Assembly: GCA_009760885.1 (NCBI GenBank)
Contig: CM019692.1
Location: 57,650,964-57,714,963, forward strand
From: Achatina immaculata
Lineage: Eukaryota; Mollusca; Gastropoda; Stylommatophora; Achatinidae
Direction: 5' to 3'
Length of the DNA: 64,000 nt
Shown: one piece after another, positions 24,231-34,462 of the stretch
Layout of the letters: each line of letters starts with the position of its first letter
Position numbering within the stretch: the first letter of the stretch is position 1
Position numbers and translations under genes: made by a program
The notes under the pieces: model-generated
Database searches by the model: none
What the model was told of the DNA's origin: nothing
What the model saw: only the letters and a program-made list of their open reading frames with translations

Positions 24231-24640
24231 AGTAATTTGCATGTCCCTTGCGAAAATTTGCCTCCCTAACAGTTCTCCTGTAGGCCTCTCGGTTGTAAGC
24301 AAGATGCCTTGCTGCCGATGCGTCCATTCGCAGATCATCAACGATGTCTTGCAGCCATCTTCGCCTTGGTCTTTCCCTCTTTCTTTTTCCTATTATGTAC
24401 CTTTTCAAGACTGTCTTCTCTAAATTATCATGACGTTTTATATGTCCAAAATATTTAAGTTTTCTCTGTTTAATCTCCCTTGCTAGCCAGCCTTCTTCAA
24501 TATTAAGTTGTTTTTTTTTTGTAGCATGGACATATTTGTTATTTTCTGTGTCCATGATATTTGAAGAACTCTTCTGTAGCATTTGCATTCAAAGGCATTT
24601 ATGTGTTTCTCAGCTGTTAAGTGTCCAAGAAGGAGAAGTA
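24231..24640 (-). mobile_element. LINE D 3'-end fragment
   Basis: The minus-strand ORF 24588-24229 carries the family D C-terminus: KYFGHIKRHDNLEKTVLK, GKRKRERPRRRWLQDI, then REANFRKGHA at the end. The AATG tail seen on other D copies is not evident; the 3' side is a short GTCA-like repeat. A single short exchange separates it from the copies at 31383 and 59861. Confidence 0.85.
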
Positions 24641-25890
24641 TCGGAAGAAAAAAAAATTATGAGTACTTAGATCAGATTTGACAGATGAAATCCAAAAGAA
24701 AATGTAAACTTCACAAACAATATTAGGACTGTGTATGTTAGGGGGGAAAAATCAGCTCAAGTAGCATTAATGTAAAAGAAATCTTTCATCTATGTTTGAA
24801 ATTAAAGATGAATGGAAGCGTGTGTATTTGTAATTGCGTATAGATGAGAGAGGTAATAACCAGTTGTTACGGTTGTATGCTGCATGTACTGTTAATAGCT
24901 TATTTAACTAGTATATTATATTTGTACAGACTCTCGCCTCAGCAGAACTCGACTTCCGACTCCTAAAAGAACAAGCAGTAGTCATGACAAGAACAATGTT
25001 CTTTAAATATTAAAACAAACTTCTAAATCGATGAAAGTGAGTTTGTTTATTTTTATTATCTTTGTTCTTGATGCTATGTTAAACGTTATAGTTTTTCTTA
25101 TATATAATATAATGTTACTAACGACCATGACACCGGTCACCTGAATAAAAGATGCTTTGTAGTATTTAATAGAAAAAAAATTAGAATTATACAGTGAATA
25201 CAAAAAGTGTCACGATCCTAAAAGTTCAGTAAATAAGTCAAATTGACGTCAAATTGTCAGCTTATAAATGAGATCTTTGTTGCACGTAAGATGCAACTGA
25301 ATAAAATGACGAGATACGAGATCAAAACATTATTTGAATTCGAATTAATTATTTTTAACTTGAATTTTTTAACTCTAGAAGAACAACATCAAGTATTTTG
25401 TAATTATATACTGGAATAAATAACACTTTGAGTATGATTTATTTCCAAATATTATGACATGTTCTTGTCTGCTGCTTAGTACAACTAATACCTCAATGTA
25501 CATTTAAGCTTCTGGAATTAAACGAAACATTTTACACAAATAACACAGATCAACTTTTAACACAGTGTTATTCTGTTGTAGAATGTGATAAGCTGCGTCA
25601 ATCAGGTTTAGAAATGTATGAAATAAGACAAGCCATAGCCTACCAAGTAGCGACAGAATACGAAATCAAAATATAATGTTAATAATAATTTACTATATCT
25701 CCACTCCTCCATCCATTTCAAAGAACAAAATCAAGAACATAATCCAAAACCGGCAAAACGAGTTATTAAAATGCTCTGACACGTTTCAAACATCAAAATA
25801 TACCTATCTTTAAATATGGGCAATGAAATGAAACATCAATCACTGTGACAGATTCACGGCGTATAAATCGAAAGTTTCAGAAGAAATTGC
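24641..25890. other. No gene recognised
   Basis: AT-rich DNA with no family-level coding signal. Confidence 0.5.
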
Positions 25891-25894
25891 TTCT

Positions 25895-26180
25895 AAAAGA
25901 ATGGGTTCATCTGTTAAGCCAGTCAGCTGTGACAAGCCTAACGTAGCTTTACTGTCCAGGGCATGCGGGAGTACATGGCAATGACGTGGCAGACGGACTT
26001 GCTGGACAGGCTAAAATAAATGGCAGGCTGACAATGGACAAGGGTGACATTGCTAAAACTGTATTGGACAGACTGCGGGAAAATGAGGAGAGGGAATGGA
26101 AGAACAATGTAAATGTGAACAGACTGCTGAAGCAAGTACAATTTAATGGTGCTGGCAGAATAATCCGAACTGTGTAGCAG
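25895..26180 (+). mobile_element. LINE ribonuclease H relic
   Basis: The frame through 25960-26177 reads PGHAGVHGNDVADGLAGQAK followed by RRENEEREW-like text ending at GRIIRTV. GHxGxxGNxxAD is the C-terminal signature of the RNase H domain found in I-clade and related LINEs. Upstream the frame is broken by stops, so only the end of the domain survives. Confidence 0.65.
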
Positions 26181-26335
26181 AAAACGCATCGTAAACAACC
26201 AACACTTGATATGAACTATTAACAAACATGCTCTTGAGTGGATGCTACTGCGGCATGCGGCGGAGCATATACGGGGTTGTCCCGAAAGCGGTGAAGCCGG
26301 AATCTGAATTTTAAACTTTGAACAGTCTACACGCT

Positions 26336-26620
26336 GGCGCACATTGACCATCAAATTACTCGCACTATGTGACTTGTTAAAGACTGTAGGCCAGGACAAC
26401 CAGTCACTGAAGCAGGTGAAACATTTCTCATTCCTAGGTAGCACAATATCATCCTCAGGAAAATTTGACGCTGAGACTGGGAACAGATGCAGTCAAGCGA
26501 ATCAGGTCATTGGACAAATGACACCTTTAATGAAAATCAAATACATCACAACTGAAACAAAAAGAGTACTGCACAACAAAATTTTTCTACCAGCTCTAAT
26601 AAGAAATGAATAATAAATGT
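26336..26620 (+). mobile_element. LINE post-RT fragment
   Basis: ORF 26344-26613 contains QVKHFSFLGSTISSSGKFDAE, then RCSQANQVIGQM and TTETKRVLHNKIFLPALI. This is the region after the RT catalytic core of many LINEs (the FxYLGSxI and xxxYG stretch). It stops before the expected GSETW motif. I do not assign it to families R, P, B, C, D or E. Confidence 0.7.
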
Positions 26621-27577
26621 GGCAAGGAGAGACCAAACAGGAAATGACACCATACAAGGCAAAGGCTGGAGTAACACCAGTATTATTAAACACGAATTTT
26701 GGTGGCCAGTTAAACATAGTAGTAGAAGGGTACTAGTGGAACGTTATATGCTATTCTACTCTACCTATTTATGTGCCTCCTACTTATAACGCCTGATATT
26801 TGTAGGCCTACTATTTTCACTAGTTTCTGAACTTCAAAACTTGAACTTCCACTTCAACTATATCTAAGACTCCATAGTACTGTTTAGTATTAGATGTCGG
26901 CTTAATGCTTGCTTGATATCTGGTAGTGACTGATGGTGTTTGCTTGCCATTTGCTGACAGGCTAACTCTCCCAGGAACGGCTTTCACTCAGTGGCAAACA
27001 CAATTATCAGCTTTATAGATCATGATGGCTTTATTGGTGCAAATGGTGACATAATAACGATGATGATGAGTTGAAACAAAAGTGGTAATAGATCCAGTAA
27101 ACACACAATTACGTTAGTGCAGCAAGAAAACAATATACGTGACTCCCGGCGTCTTCTGACGTTATGCGACTTCGACGCCACCGGAATCCTACCACATTCT
27201 AGACTTATTGTCCTATACTACAAACTACTTACTGACGACAACTAAAACACAGACTAAGTCCCTACACTAAGCTACATTCTACGCTAGTCTGTCCCTAACG
27301 AACACAAAACTAAGATTCTCTCTAAGCAACACGAAACTAATATTGACTAAACAAAATCTCTCTTCCTAACTGATCATCTGACCAGTCTTTACTTCCACAA
27401 GCTCCATGGCCAGCACGAGAAGTACAAGCTACAACGTAAAGAGGGAATGAAATTTGATCATTTGGAATCCGAACTTAATCCGTTCCAGAAACCCGTTCGA
27501 GTTCCAAGACAATTTTTCGCCATTAAAATAATAGAAACTGGATTAATCTGTTCCAGAATTAACAGAGGCCAGTTCCG

Positions 27578-27770
27578 TCACAATAGAACACTTGGTTTGA
27601 AACACCCCTCAGTATTCACAAAGTCATTAATCTCCTTTACAAACTTTTCTGCTGCTTCCGAATTAGAACTGGCAGCCTCTCCGTGCATAACAACACTATG
27701 GATTCCAGTCATTTTCTTAAAGTTCTCGAACCATCCCCTACTGGCTTTAAACTCCTTCTTTTGAGCACTA
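27578..27770 (-). pseudogene. Tigger/pogo transposase fragment, unit A
   Basis: The minus-strand frame encodes KKEFKASRGWFENFKK, then TGIHSVVMHGEAASSNSEAA and FVKEINDFVNTEG. This is the second half of the CENP-B-type helix-turn-helix DNA-binding region of pogo/Tigger transposases. Shifting frame gives a vestige of the DETG motif just downstream. The N-terminal side is cut by the LINE B tail, which therefore inserted into this Tigger copy. Confidence 0.8.
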
Positions 27771-27771
27771 G

Positions 27772-27965
27772 TATCATCATCATCATCGTCGTCGTCGTCG
27801 TCATCATCGTCGTCGTAGTCATCATCATCATCATCATCATTATCGCCTTTCACTCCCGTGAGAGCATAGGTAACGGATAAAGGCTCTCCATTCATCCCTG
27901 TTCTTGAAATTATTCTCTACTTCCTTCCATGTGTATTACTTGTCTCTGAGCACTGTCATAATTAC
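27772..27965 (-). mobile_element. LINE B 3' end, unit A, joined to LINE R
   Basis: Minus-strand end of family B, about 120 bases of coding end, followed by a GAT/GAC-type tail. On its 5' side it passes directly into LINE R at 27960-27974, where both families share a CTCTCCA-like stretch. See the finding on the chimeric element. Confidence 0.7.
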
Positions 27966-29861
27966 TCCTCTCCAGTTGTTACAGTCACTAAGGTGCCCTT
28001 TTTTGGTATTTTAACAATGATTCCCTTCTTCCAATTAGAAGGGACCTTTTCTTCTTTCCAAATCTTGTTAAACATTCTCTGTAGTTGTCTCATGTTGTCA
28101 CTATTGATAGCTTTTAGCATCTCGGCTGTTATTTCATCTTCACCTGCAGCTTTGTTGTTAGCCATTAAATTCACTGCTGTTTCAATTTCATGCAATTTAA
28201 TTTCATCTAGATTGACATTTAGTTGTGGGGCTGGTAAGTCAGTTTCAAGGTTTAACAATTCTTTTGGGTGTGGTCGATTGAGTATTTCTTGGAAGTGTTC
28301 AGCCCATCTTTGCTTTTGGTCTTTATTTGATGTTAATAGTGTTCCAGTTTTGCTAAAGATTGGTCTTTCTTTAGATGTAATAGTACCTGTTAGCCTCTTT
28401 TGTATGTTATATAAAGTTTTGCTGTCTCCTGTTTTTGCTGCTTTTTCTGCCTCTTTCGCCATATTGTCTATGTATTCTCTTTTATCCCTTCTAGCTGAAC
28501 TTTTTACTTTCTTGTCTATGTCTTTGTATTTTGCTTTTGCCGAATCTCTTTCATGATCTGCTTTTGCATTCAACATGTTTAATTTGACTGCTCGTCTTTC
28601 ATGTATATACTTCCATGTTTTATCTGATATCCATGCTTTTCTATTTGGTTTTTCTAATCCAGCGCTTACTTTTGCTGCTGTGATTATGGCTGTGCTGTAA
28701 GAATTCCATAACTCATCTATACCTATCTCCTCAACTTCACTGGGTGTTTTGGAATGATTGGCAAGTTCCTGATTGAAATTAATGTTAGTATTTTCTTCTT
28801 GTAGGCTGTGGATGTTTATCTTTCTGTGTACTGATTTCTTGTGTTGACTTTTCAATTTTAGTTTTATTTTCCCTATGCACAGGTTGTGATCACTGTTGAC
28901 ATCTGCACCCCTATAAGCCCTTACATCCATGAGAGATGTTCTGTATTGCTTTCTAATACAAAAATGGTCTATCTGGTTTCTAGTTCTATCATCTGGAGAT
29001 ATCCACGTTGTTTTATGTATCTCTTTGTGTGGGAATATTGTGCCTCCAATGACCATGCCCTCTGTTAGACATATTTCAATTAATCTTTCTCCATTCTGAT
29101 TAACCATGTCAATTCCTTCTTTCCCCATCACTTTTTCAACGTCGGTATTATCCTTCCCTACCTTAGCATTGAAGTCCCCCATAGCAATTAAGATGTCGTG
29201 TTTAGGGACTTTGTTGATGATTTGTTGTAGTTGGTGATAGAAGTCGTCTTTCACATCATCATCTGCATCATTCGTGGGTGCATAACACTGTATTATTGTC
29301 ATTCTTCCATGTCGTAGGTTGTATCGTGCTCTTATTATACGACTGTTCACTGGTTCCCATTCTACAAGGCTCTTTGCAGCTACATTTGACATAATAATGC
29401 CCACTCCGTCTCGGAATTTATTGTCATTTCTGCCTGAATGTATAATTAACTTACCGTTTTCCGCCGATCTTTTACCTGCTTCTCGCCATCGCATTTCGCT
29501 GATGCCCAGTATGTCTAGATGGTATCTCTCCAATTCTTTGATGACCTGGGTAGTTTTTGTTGGTGCTGCCATCGTTCTCACATTCCAGAATCCGATCTTT
29601 GTCACATGTTTGGGGCCGACGAATGAGCTCTTCGGAGTTGGCATCTCTGATGCTCGGTTGGTTTCTCTGCGAGTTTCCATAACGATATCTTTTTTTCCCA
29701 TCTGGAGTTGCCTCTAGATAGGTCTCAGGATAAGGTTGTTAGCCTTATGCCCAACTCCCGGTACATGATATATAACAGATCAAGCGGAATTCCGCTGATT
29801 TCTGCATGCCGGCGAGAGCGTTTTAAAAACGACCGCCATCTTGCACGTCACGCCGGAAGTT
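27966..29861 (-). mobile_element. LINE R copy R2 with 5' UTR and endonuclease
   Basis: The minus-strand ORF 29701-27962 (579 aa) is the only R copy here with the complete endonuclease: GFWNVRT near residues 37-43, SEMRW near 68-72, GDFNAKVG near 175-182 and SDHN near 270. It then runs into the RT N-terminal region ([21 protein letters not shown]). A one-base loss near 27993 breaks the frame, and within 30 bases R sequence gives way to LINE B sequence, so the RT catalytic half is missing. Upstream, 29702-29861 looks like a genuine 5' UTR, GC-rich at its far end. R elements encode an AP-like endonuclease and RT for target-primed insertion. Confidence 0.9.
29829..29861 (-). promoter_or_regulatory. 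Candidate internal promoter of LINE R
   Basis: Read on the minus strand, the first 30 bases of R2 contain, in order, ACTTCCGG (ETS-type), GTGACGTG (CRE/E-box-type) and CAAGATGGCGGTC (YY1-type, plus-strand 29831-29842). These are typical elements of TATA-less vertebrate and invertebrate promoters, and a YY1 site near the 5' end is known from human L1. Function here is inferred from position and motif only. Confidence 0.45.
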
Positions 29862-30549
29862 TAGTATTAGATGTCGGCTTAATGCCTGCTTGATGTCTGG
29901 TAGTGACTGTTGGTGTTTGCTTACCATTTGCTGACAGACTAACTCTCTCAGGAACAGCTTTCACTCAGTGGCAAACACAATTATCAGCTTTATAGATCAT
30001 GATGACTTTATTGGTGCAAATGGTGACATAATAGCGATGACAATGAGTTGAAACAAAAGTAGTAACAGATCCAGTAAACACGCAATTACGTTAGTGCAGC
30101 AAGAAAACAATATATGTGACTCCCGGCGTCTACTGACGTTATGCGACTTCAACGCCACCGAAATTTTACAACATTCTAGACTTATTGTCCTATACTACAA
30201 ACTACTTACTGACGACAACTAAAACACAGACTAAGTCCCTACACTAAGCTACCATCTACGCTAGTCTGTCCCTAACGAACACAAAACTAAGATTCTCTCT
30301 AAGCAACACAAAACTAATATTGACTAAAAAAATCTCTCATCCTAACTGATCATCTGACCAGTCTTTACTTCCACAAGCTCCATGGCCAGCACGAGAAGTA
30401 CAAGCTGCAACTTCAAGGGGGAATGAAATTTGATAATTTTGAATCCGAACTTAATCCGTTCCAGAAACCCGTTCGAGTTCCAAGACAATTTTTCGCCATT
30501 AAAATAATAGAAACTGGATTAATCCGTTCCTGAATTAACAGAGGCCAGT

Positions 30550-30804
30550 GGCGAAGTGGTTAGTGCACTGGTCTCTCATGGCGAAGGTCGGGGGTTCGAA
30601 TCTGGCCGGCGGCACCCCAGTCACCCAGCTGTAGAAATAGGTACCCGACTTCTTCTGGAGTTGGGGAAGGAAAAGACAGCCAGGCGTGATACTGACCATA
30701 TCACCCTCTAGTGTGCTGACAGGTCAAGGAAAATATGGGCACTAACGCCATATCCCTATGTGCCTCCAAGGCATGGCAGGGTTACCTTTACTTTTACTTT
30801 ACTT
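30550..30804 (+). mobile_element. tRNA-derived SINE
   Basis: The head is tRNA-like: an A box GGCGAAGTGGTTAGTGC at the start and a B box GGTTCGAATC at 30593-30602. A conserved-looking body follows (ACCCAGCTGTAGAAATAGGT onwards), with a TTTACTTTTACTTTACTT end. Unit A lacks it and has the uninterrupted target CCAGTTCCGTCAC, so the boundaries are clear. AGT flanks both sides as a minimal target duplication. Confidence 0.85.
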
Positions 30805-30990
30805 AGTTTCGTCACAATAGAACACTCCTCAGTATTTACAAATTCATTAAACTCCTTTACAAACTTTTCTGTTGCTTCCGAATTAGAACTGGCAGCCTCT
30901 CCGTGTATAACAACACTATGGATTCCAGTCATTTTTCTTAAAGTTCTCGAACAATCCATTACTAGTTTTAAACTCCTCCTTTTGAGCACT
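30800..30990 (-). pseudogene. Tigger/pogo transposase fragment, unit B
   Basis: Encodes TGIHSVVIHGEAASSNSEATEKFVKE and FVNTEE as in unit A. The preceding SRGWFENFKK has decayed to a shifted reading (DCSRTLRKM). No catalytic part. Confidence 0.75.
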
Positions 30991-30999
30991 AGTGTCAGG

Positions 31000-31358
31000 C
31001 ATCATCATCATCATCATCATCATCGCCTTTCACTCCCGTGAGAGCATAGCCCACGGATAAAGGCTCTCCAATCATCCCCGTTCTTGAAATTATTCTCTGC
31101 TTCCTTCCATATGTACCCCTTGCCTCTGAGCACTGTCATAATTTCTCTTCTCCAAGTAAGTCTAGGTCTTCCTCGTTTTCTGTTTACTTGAGGATTCCTT
31201 GTCAGTGCCTGTCTTGTTATGTCGGGATTCCTCAGAGTGTGGCCAAACCACCTCCACTTCCTAGACATTAGGTTCATGGGTTCATGTCCTGCCCTTTCCC
31301 ATACCTCCTCGTTCTTGATCTTGTCCAGCCATTTAATGTATAAAATCCTCCTCAGGCA
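31000..31358 (-). mobile_element. LINE B 3' end, unit B
   Basis: On the minus strand, RRILYIKWLDKIKNEEVWERAG, RKWRWFGHTLRNP, RKRGRPRLTWRR and the C-terminus DDWRAFIRGLCSHGSERR, then a (GAT)n tail at 31003-31024. The 5' side stops where LINE D copy D1 begins its ATTC-rich end, so D1 probably inserted into, or joined, a longer B element. Confidence 0.85.
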
Positions 31359-31371
31359 TAGTATCAGGCAT

Positions 31372-34362
31372 TCATTCATTTATTCATTTATTTGCATGCC
31401 CCTTGCGGAAATTTGCCTCCCTAACAGCACCCCAGTACGCCTCTCGGTTGTGAGCAAGATGCCTTGCTGCTGATGCATCTATTTGCAGGCCATCAACGAT
31501 GTCTTGCAGGCATCTTCGCTTTGATCTTCCTCTCTTTTTTTCCCATTATGTACCCTTCCAAGACGGTCTTCTATAGATTATCATGACGTTTAATGTATCC
31601 AAAATATTTAAGTTTTCTCTCTTTAATCCTCTTTACTAGCCAGCCTTATTGTAGTATGGATATATTTGTTCTTTTTTGTGTTCATAATATTTGAATAACT
31701 CTTCTGTAGCATTTACATTCAAAGGTATTTACATGTTTCTCAGCTGTTTTGTTAAGTGACCTGGTCTCACAGGCATATGTTGCGATAGGATTGATGCATT
31801 CCCTTAAAAATCTTATTTTTGTAGTTCTGTGTGTTCCTCTCCACAGATTATTTAGTTGTTTTACTTTCTGAAGAGCGATAGATGTCCTCCTTCTAATTTC
31901 CCTCATTGTATCTCCATTATTAGTTAGCAGTGATCTAAGATATTCAAAACTCTACACTTCTTCCAATTTTTCCTCATTGATATATATATTTCAGCTGCCT
32001 TGTTTGTTTTGTCAGTTGTCATCAATTTAGTTTTCTTCGCATTAAGATATAGGTTTTGTTCTTCGCTGTTCTTACGGATTGACATAATTAGTTTTTCCTT
32101 TCCGTTTTGTGTTATGGACAGTAACACTGTGTCATTAGCATATCTAATCTCTGGTATTTCATAACCTCCAATTGTTATGGCATCGTAATATTCTTTGGCT
32201 ATCTAACATTCCTTACTATATTTTCAGTATCATTCATTCATTCATTCATTTATTTGCATGTCCCTTGCTGAAATTTGCCTCCCAAACAGCACTCCTGTAG
32301 GCCTCTCGGTTGTGAGCAAGATGGCTTGCTGCTGTGGCATCCATTTGCAGATCGTCAACGATGTCTTGCAGCCATCTTCGTTTTGGTCTTCCTCTTTTTC
32401 TTTTTCCCATTACGTATCCTTCCAATACGGTCTTCTCTAAATTATCATGACGTTTCAGTATACAAGTTAAAGAAGTAAGCAGCAATATGCACCCCTGGCC
32501 CTTGTTTTATGTCAAACCAAGTTGTTGTTTCATCATTTATTTTTACTGCTACTTGTTGGTCTAGATACAACAGTGATGTTAATTGTATCAAATGTATGGG
32601 TAATCCCCTTTTTTGCATTATTTCCCAGTTTCTAGTGTTGTACACAATCAAATGCTTTTGAGTAGTCTATAAAGGATAAATATAGATTCACATTAAACTT
32701 TCTGCATTTCTCTATTAGTAATCTTATATTTAATATATGATCTCCTGATCCTCTTCCTTGCCTGAAACCAGCTTGGACCATATTGACTTCTTCTTCTATT
32801 TTCTTACGAAGTCTACTCATTATGATTTTTAACAGAATTTTACTGGCATGACTAATCAGGGCAACAGTTCTGTAGTCAGTGCATAATTTCAGGTTACCCT
32901 TTTTTGGCAGTGGTATGAATACTGTTCTTTTCCATTCTTTTGGCCAAATACCTGAATGCCATTTTTTTTTACATAGTGCATGATAGATTGTTGCACATTC
33001 CTTTCCTCCTGCTTTAATAAATTCAGCTGTTATCTCATCACATTCTGGTGATTTACCATTTTTCAGATTCTTTAAAACCTCTTCTATTGTCAGTTTGGGT
33101 TCTTTCTCCTACAATAGTATTTCACACTTCTGTTGTCTTCATTTCTCTACGTTGTTTTATCAGTTCTAGTGTGCCATCCATTCATTTGCGTTTTCTTTAC
33201 TGGAACCACGTCTTTGGCTACTGTTATTAAGATATCTCTGGCCTGCGTAGCCATTTCATCTGGTGTCATCTCCTCCTGTACATCCATCAGGATTTCGAAA
33301 CAGTTCTTCACTTCTATATCGTATTGCTCTGGTAATTTTATAAGATCAAAGCGGAGTGGTCTTGATCCTGTAACTGTCGTTTTTATTTTTATCTTCATGT
33401 TTGCTATTAATAACTCATGGTCCGTGTCACAATCAGCACCTGGTAAAATCTTTGCTGATGTTATACTTGATCTCCACCTTCTTTGCACTAAAACGTAATC
33501 TATTTGATTCCTGGTTTTACCATCAGGTGATGTCCATAGTCCATATGTAAAGTCTTCTCGGATGTTGTTTAAAAAGTGTGTTAGCAATCATTAGCTCATT
33601 TTCCATGCAAAACGCCATTAGATTGTCACTTGCCTCATTCCTATGTCCTATGCTAAATTTCCCTTCAACATGTCCTTCATCTTCTGCGCTTTCTGTACCA
33701 ATTTTTGCATTAAAATCCCCCATTATTAATACCGTATCATTTTTCAGTACCGGGCCTATCGTTGTCTGCAGTGTGTTACAAAGGTTTTCTACTTCCTCTT
33801 CTTCTGCTGCTGATCTAAGTGCATATATCTGGATGATTGTTACATTTCTAGAAGTGCCCTTAAGTCTGATTATGAGGATTCTATCACTTACTGACTGTAA
33901 CCTATTAAAGCTTTTGATGTTGATTTGTCCAAGTAAAAAGCCACTCCATTCTTTCCTCCTACTTCTCCACCAGAGTATATAAAGATATTATCATTCTCGC
34001 TCTTGAAGTGTCCTGATCCTTTCCATCGTTGTTCACAGATTCCTAAAATGTGTATCCCCGTTCTTTTCATCTCGTCATTTATTATTTGATACTTTCCCTC
34101 ATATATACTTCTCACATTCTATGTTCCTACTCTTATTTTTCTTTTTAGTTTGATGCAGGGGTTTTCCTTAGTAACACCGTCAGGATTTTGTCCGTCATCA
34201 CAATTACTCATCATGCCTTTCACTAAATCGTCGTGCAGGATCTTGGCTTTCTCACAAATTATAACCTCAAAAATCACATCACCAGCCACCTAGTTTTTAT
34301 TAATTCAAATTAAGAGGAGTTTTTCCATCTCTTCCATACTTTTTGATCTCCCAGAGGTCAGT
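31372..34362 (-). mobile_element. LINE D copy D1, long but degenerate
   Basis: Minus strand, about 3 kb up to the assembly gap. Recognisable parts in 5' to 3' order: endonuclease N-terminus (34115-33888, RTGIHILGICEQRWKGSGHF), GDFNAKIG (33723), SPDGKTRNQIDYV and CDTDHELLIANMK (33587-33147), RT core (GFRQGRGSGDHI at about 32770, SFIDYSKAFDCVQH, then YADD decayed to YAND near 32130), KRCINPIATYACETRSL-like text near 31780, and a GKRKRGRPKRRWLQDI-type end, with an ATTC-rich 3' tail at 31372-31395. Frames change at least every few hundred bases. A second D copy is inserted at 32231-32452. Confidence 0.85.
32231..32452 (-). mobile_element. LINE D copy D2 nested in D1
   Basis: A 222-base 3' end of family D (RHDNLEKTVLEGYVMGKRKRG to REANFSKGHANK on the minus strand, with an AATG tail). 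It is flanked by a perfect 9-bp duplication TTTCAGTAT at 32222-32230 and 32453-32461. Removing it restores the D1 reading LFNLYTE. Confidence 0.92.
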
Positions 34363-34462
34363 NNNNNNNNNNNNNNNNNNNNNNNNNNNNNNNNNNNNNN
34401 NNNNNNNNNNNNNNNNNNNNNNNNNNNNNNNNNNNNNNNNNNNNNNNNNNNNNNNNNNNNNN
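34363..34462. other. Assembly gap (100 N)
   Basis: One hundred undetermined bases, a conventional scaffold-gap size. The 5' end of LINE D copy D1 is probably in or near this gap. Confidence 0.99.

Larger units (their letters stand above)
26882..27965. repeat. Direct repeat unit A (unclassified repeat + Tigger relic + LINE B end)
   Basis: Starts GTTTAGTATTAG, as does unit B at 29859. It contains about 500 bases of unclassified AT-rich repeat, a Tigger-like fragment (27578-27770, minus), a mixed GAT/GAC run (27772-27845, the LINE B tail) and the last coding part of LINE B. Unit B is the same apart from scattered substitutions and a SINE insertion. The two units flank LINE R copy R2. Confidence 0.85.
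29859..31154. repeat. Direct repeat unit B
   Basis: Repeats unit A (26882-27965) with a few percent divergence, interrupted by a SINE (30550-30804). It begins exactly at the 5' end of LINE R copy R2 and runs through a Tigger fragment and a GAT tail into LINE B coding sequence. Confidence 0.85.

Noticed and set aside
26882..31154. LTR retrotransposon with ~1-kb LTRs
   Set aside because: The repeats contain Tigger and LINE B fragments, the interior is a LINE in one orientation, and there are no gag, protease, integrase, primer-binding or polypurine signals.
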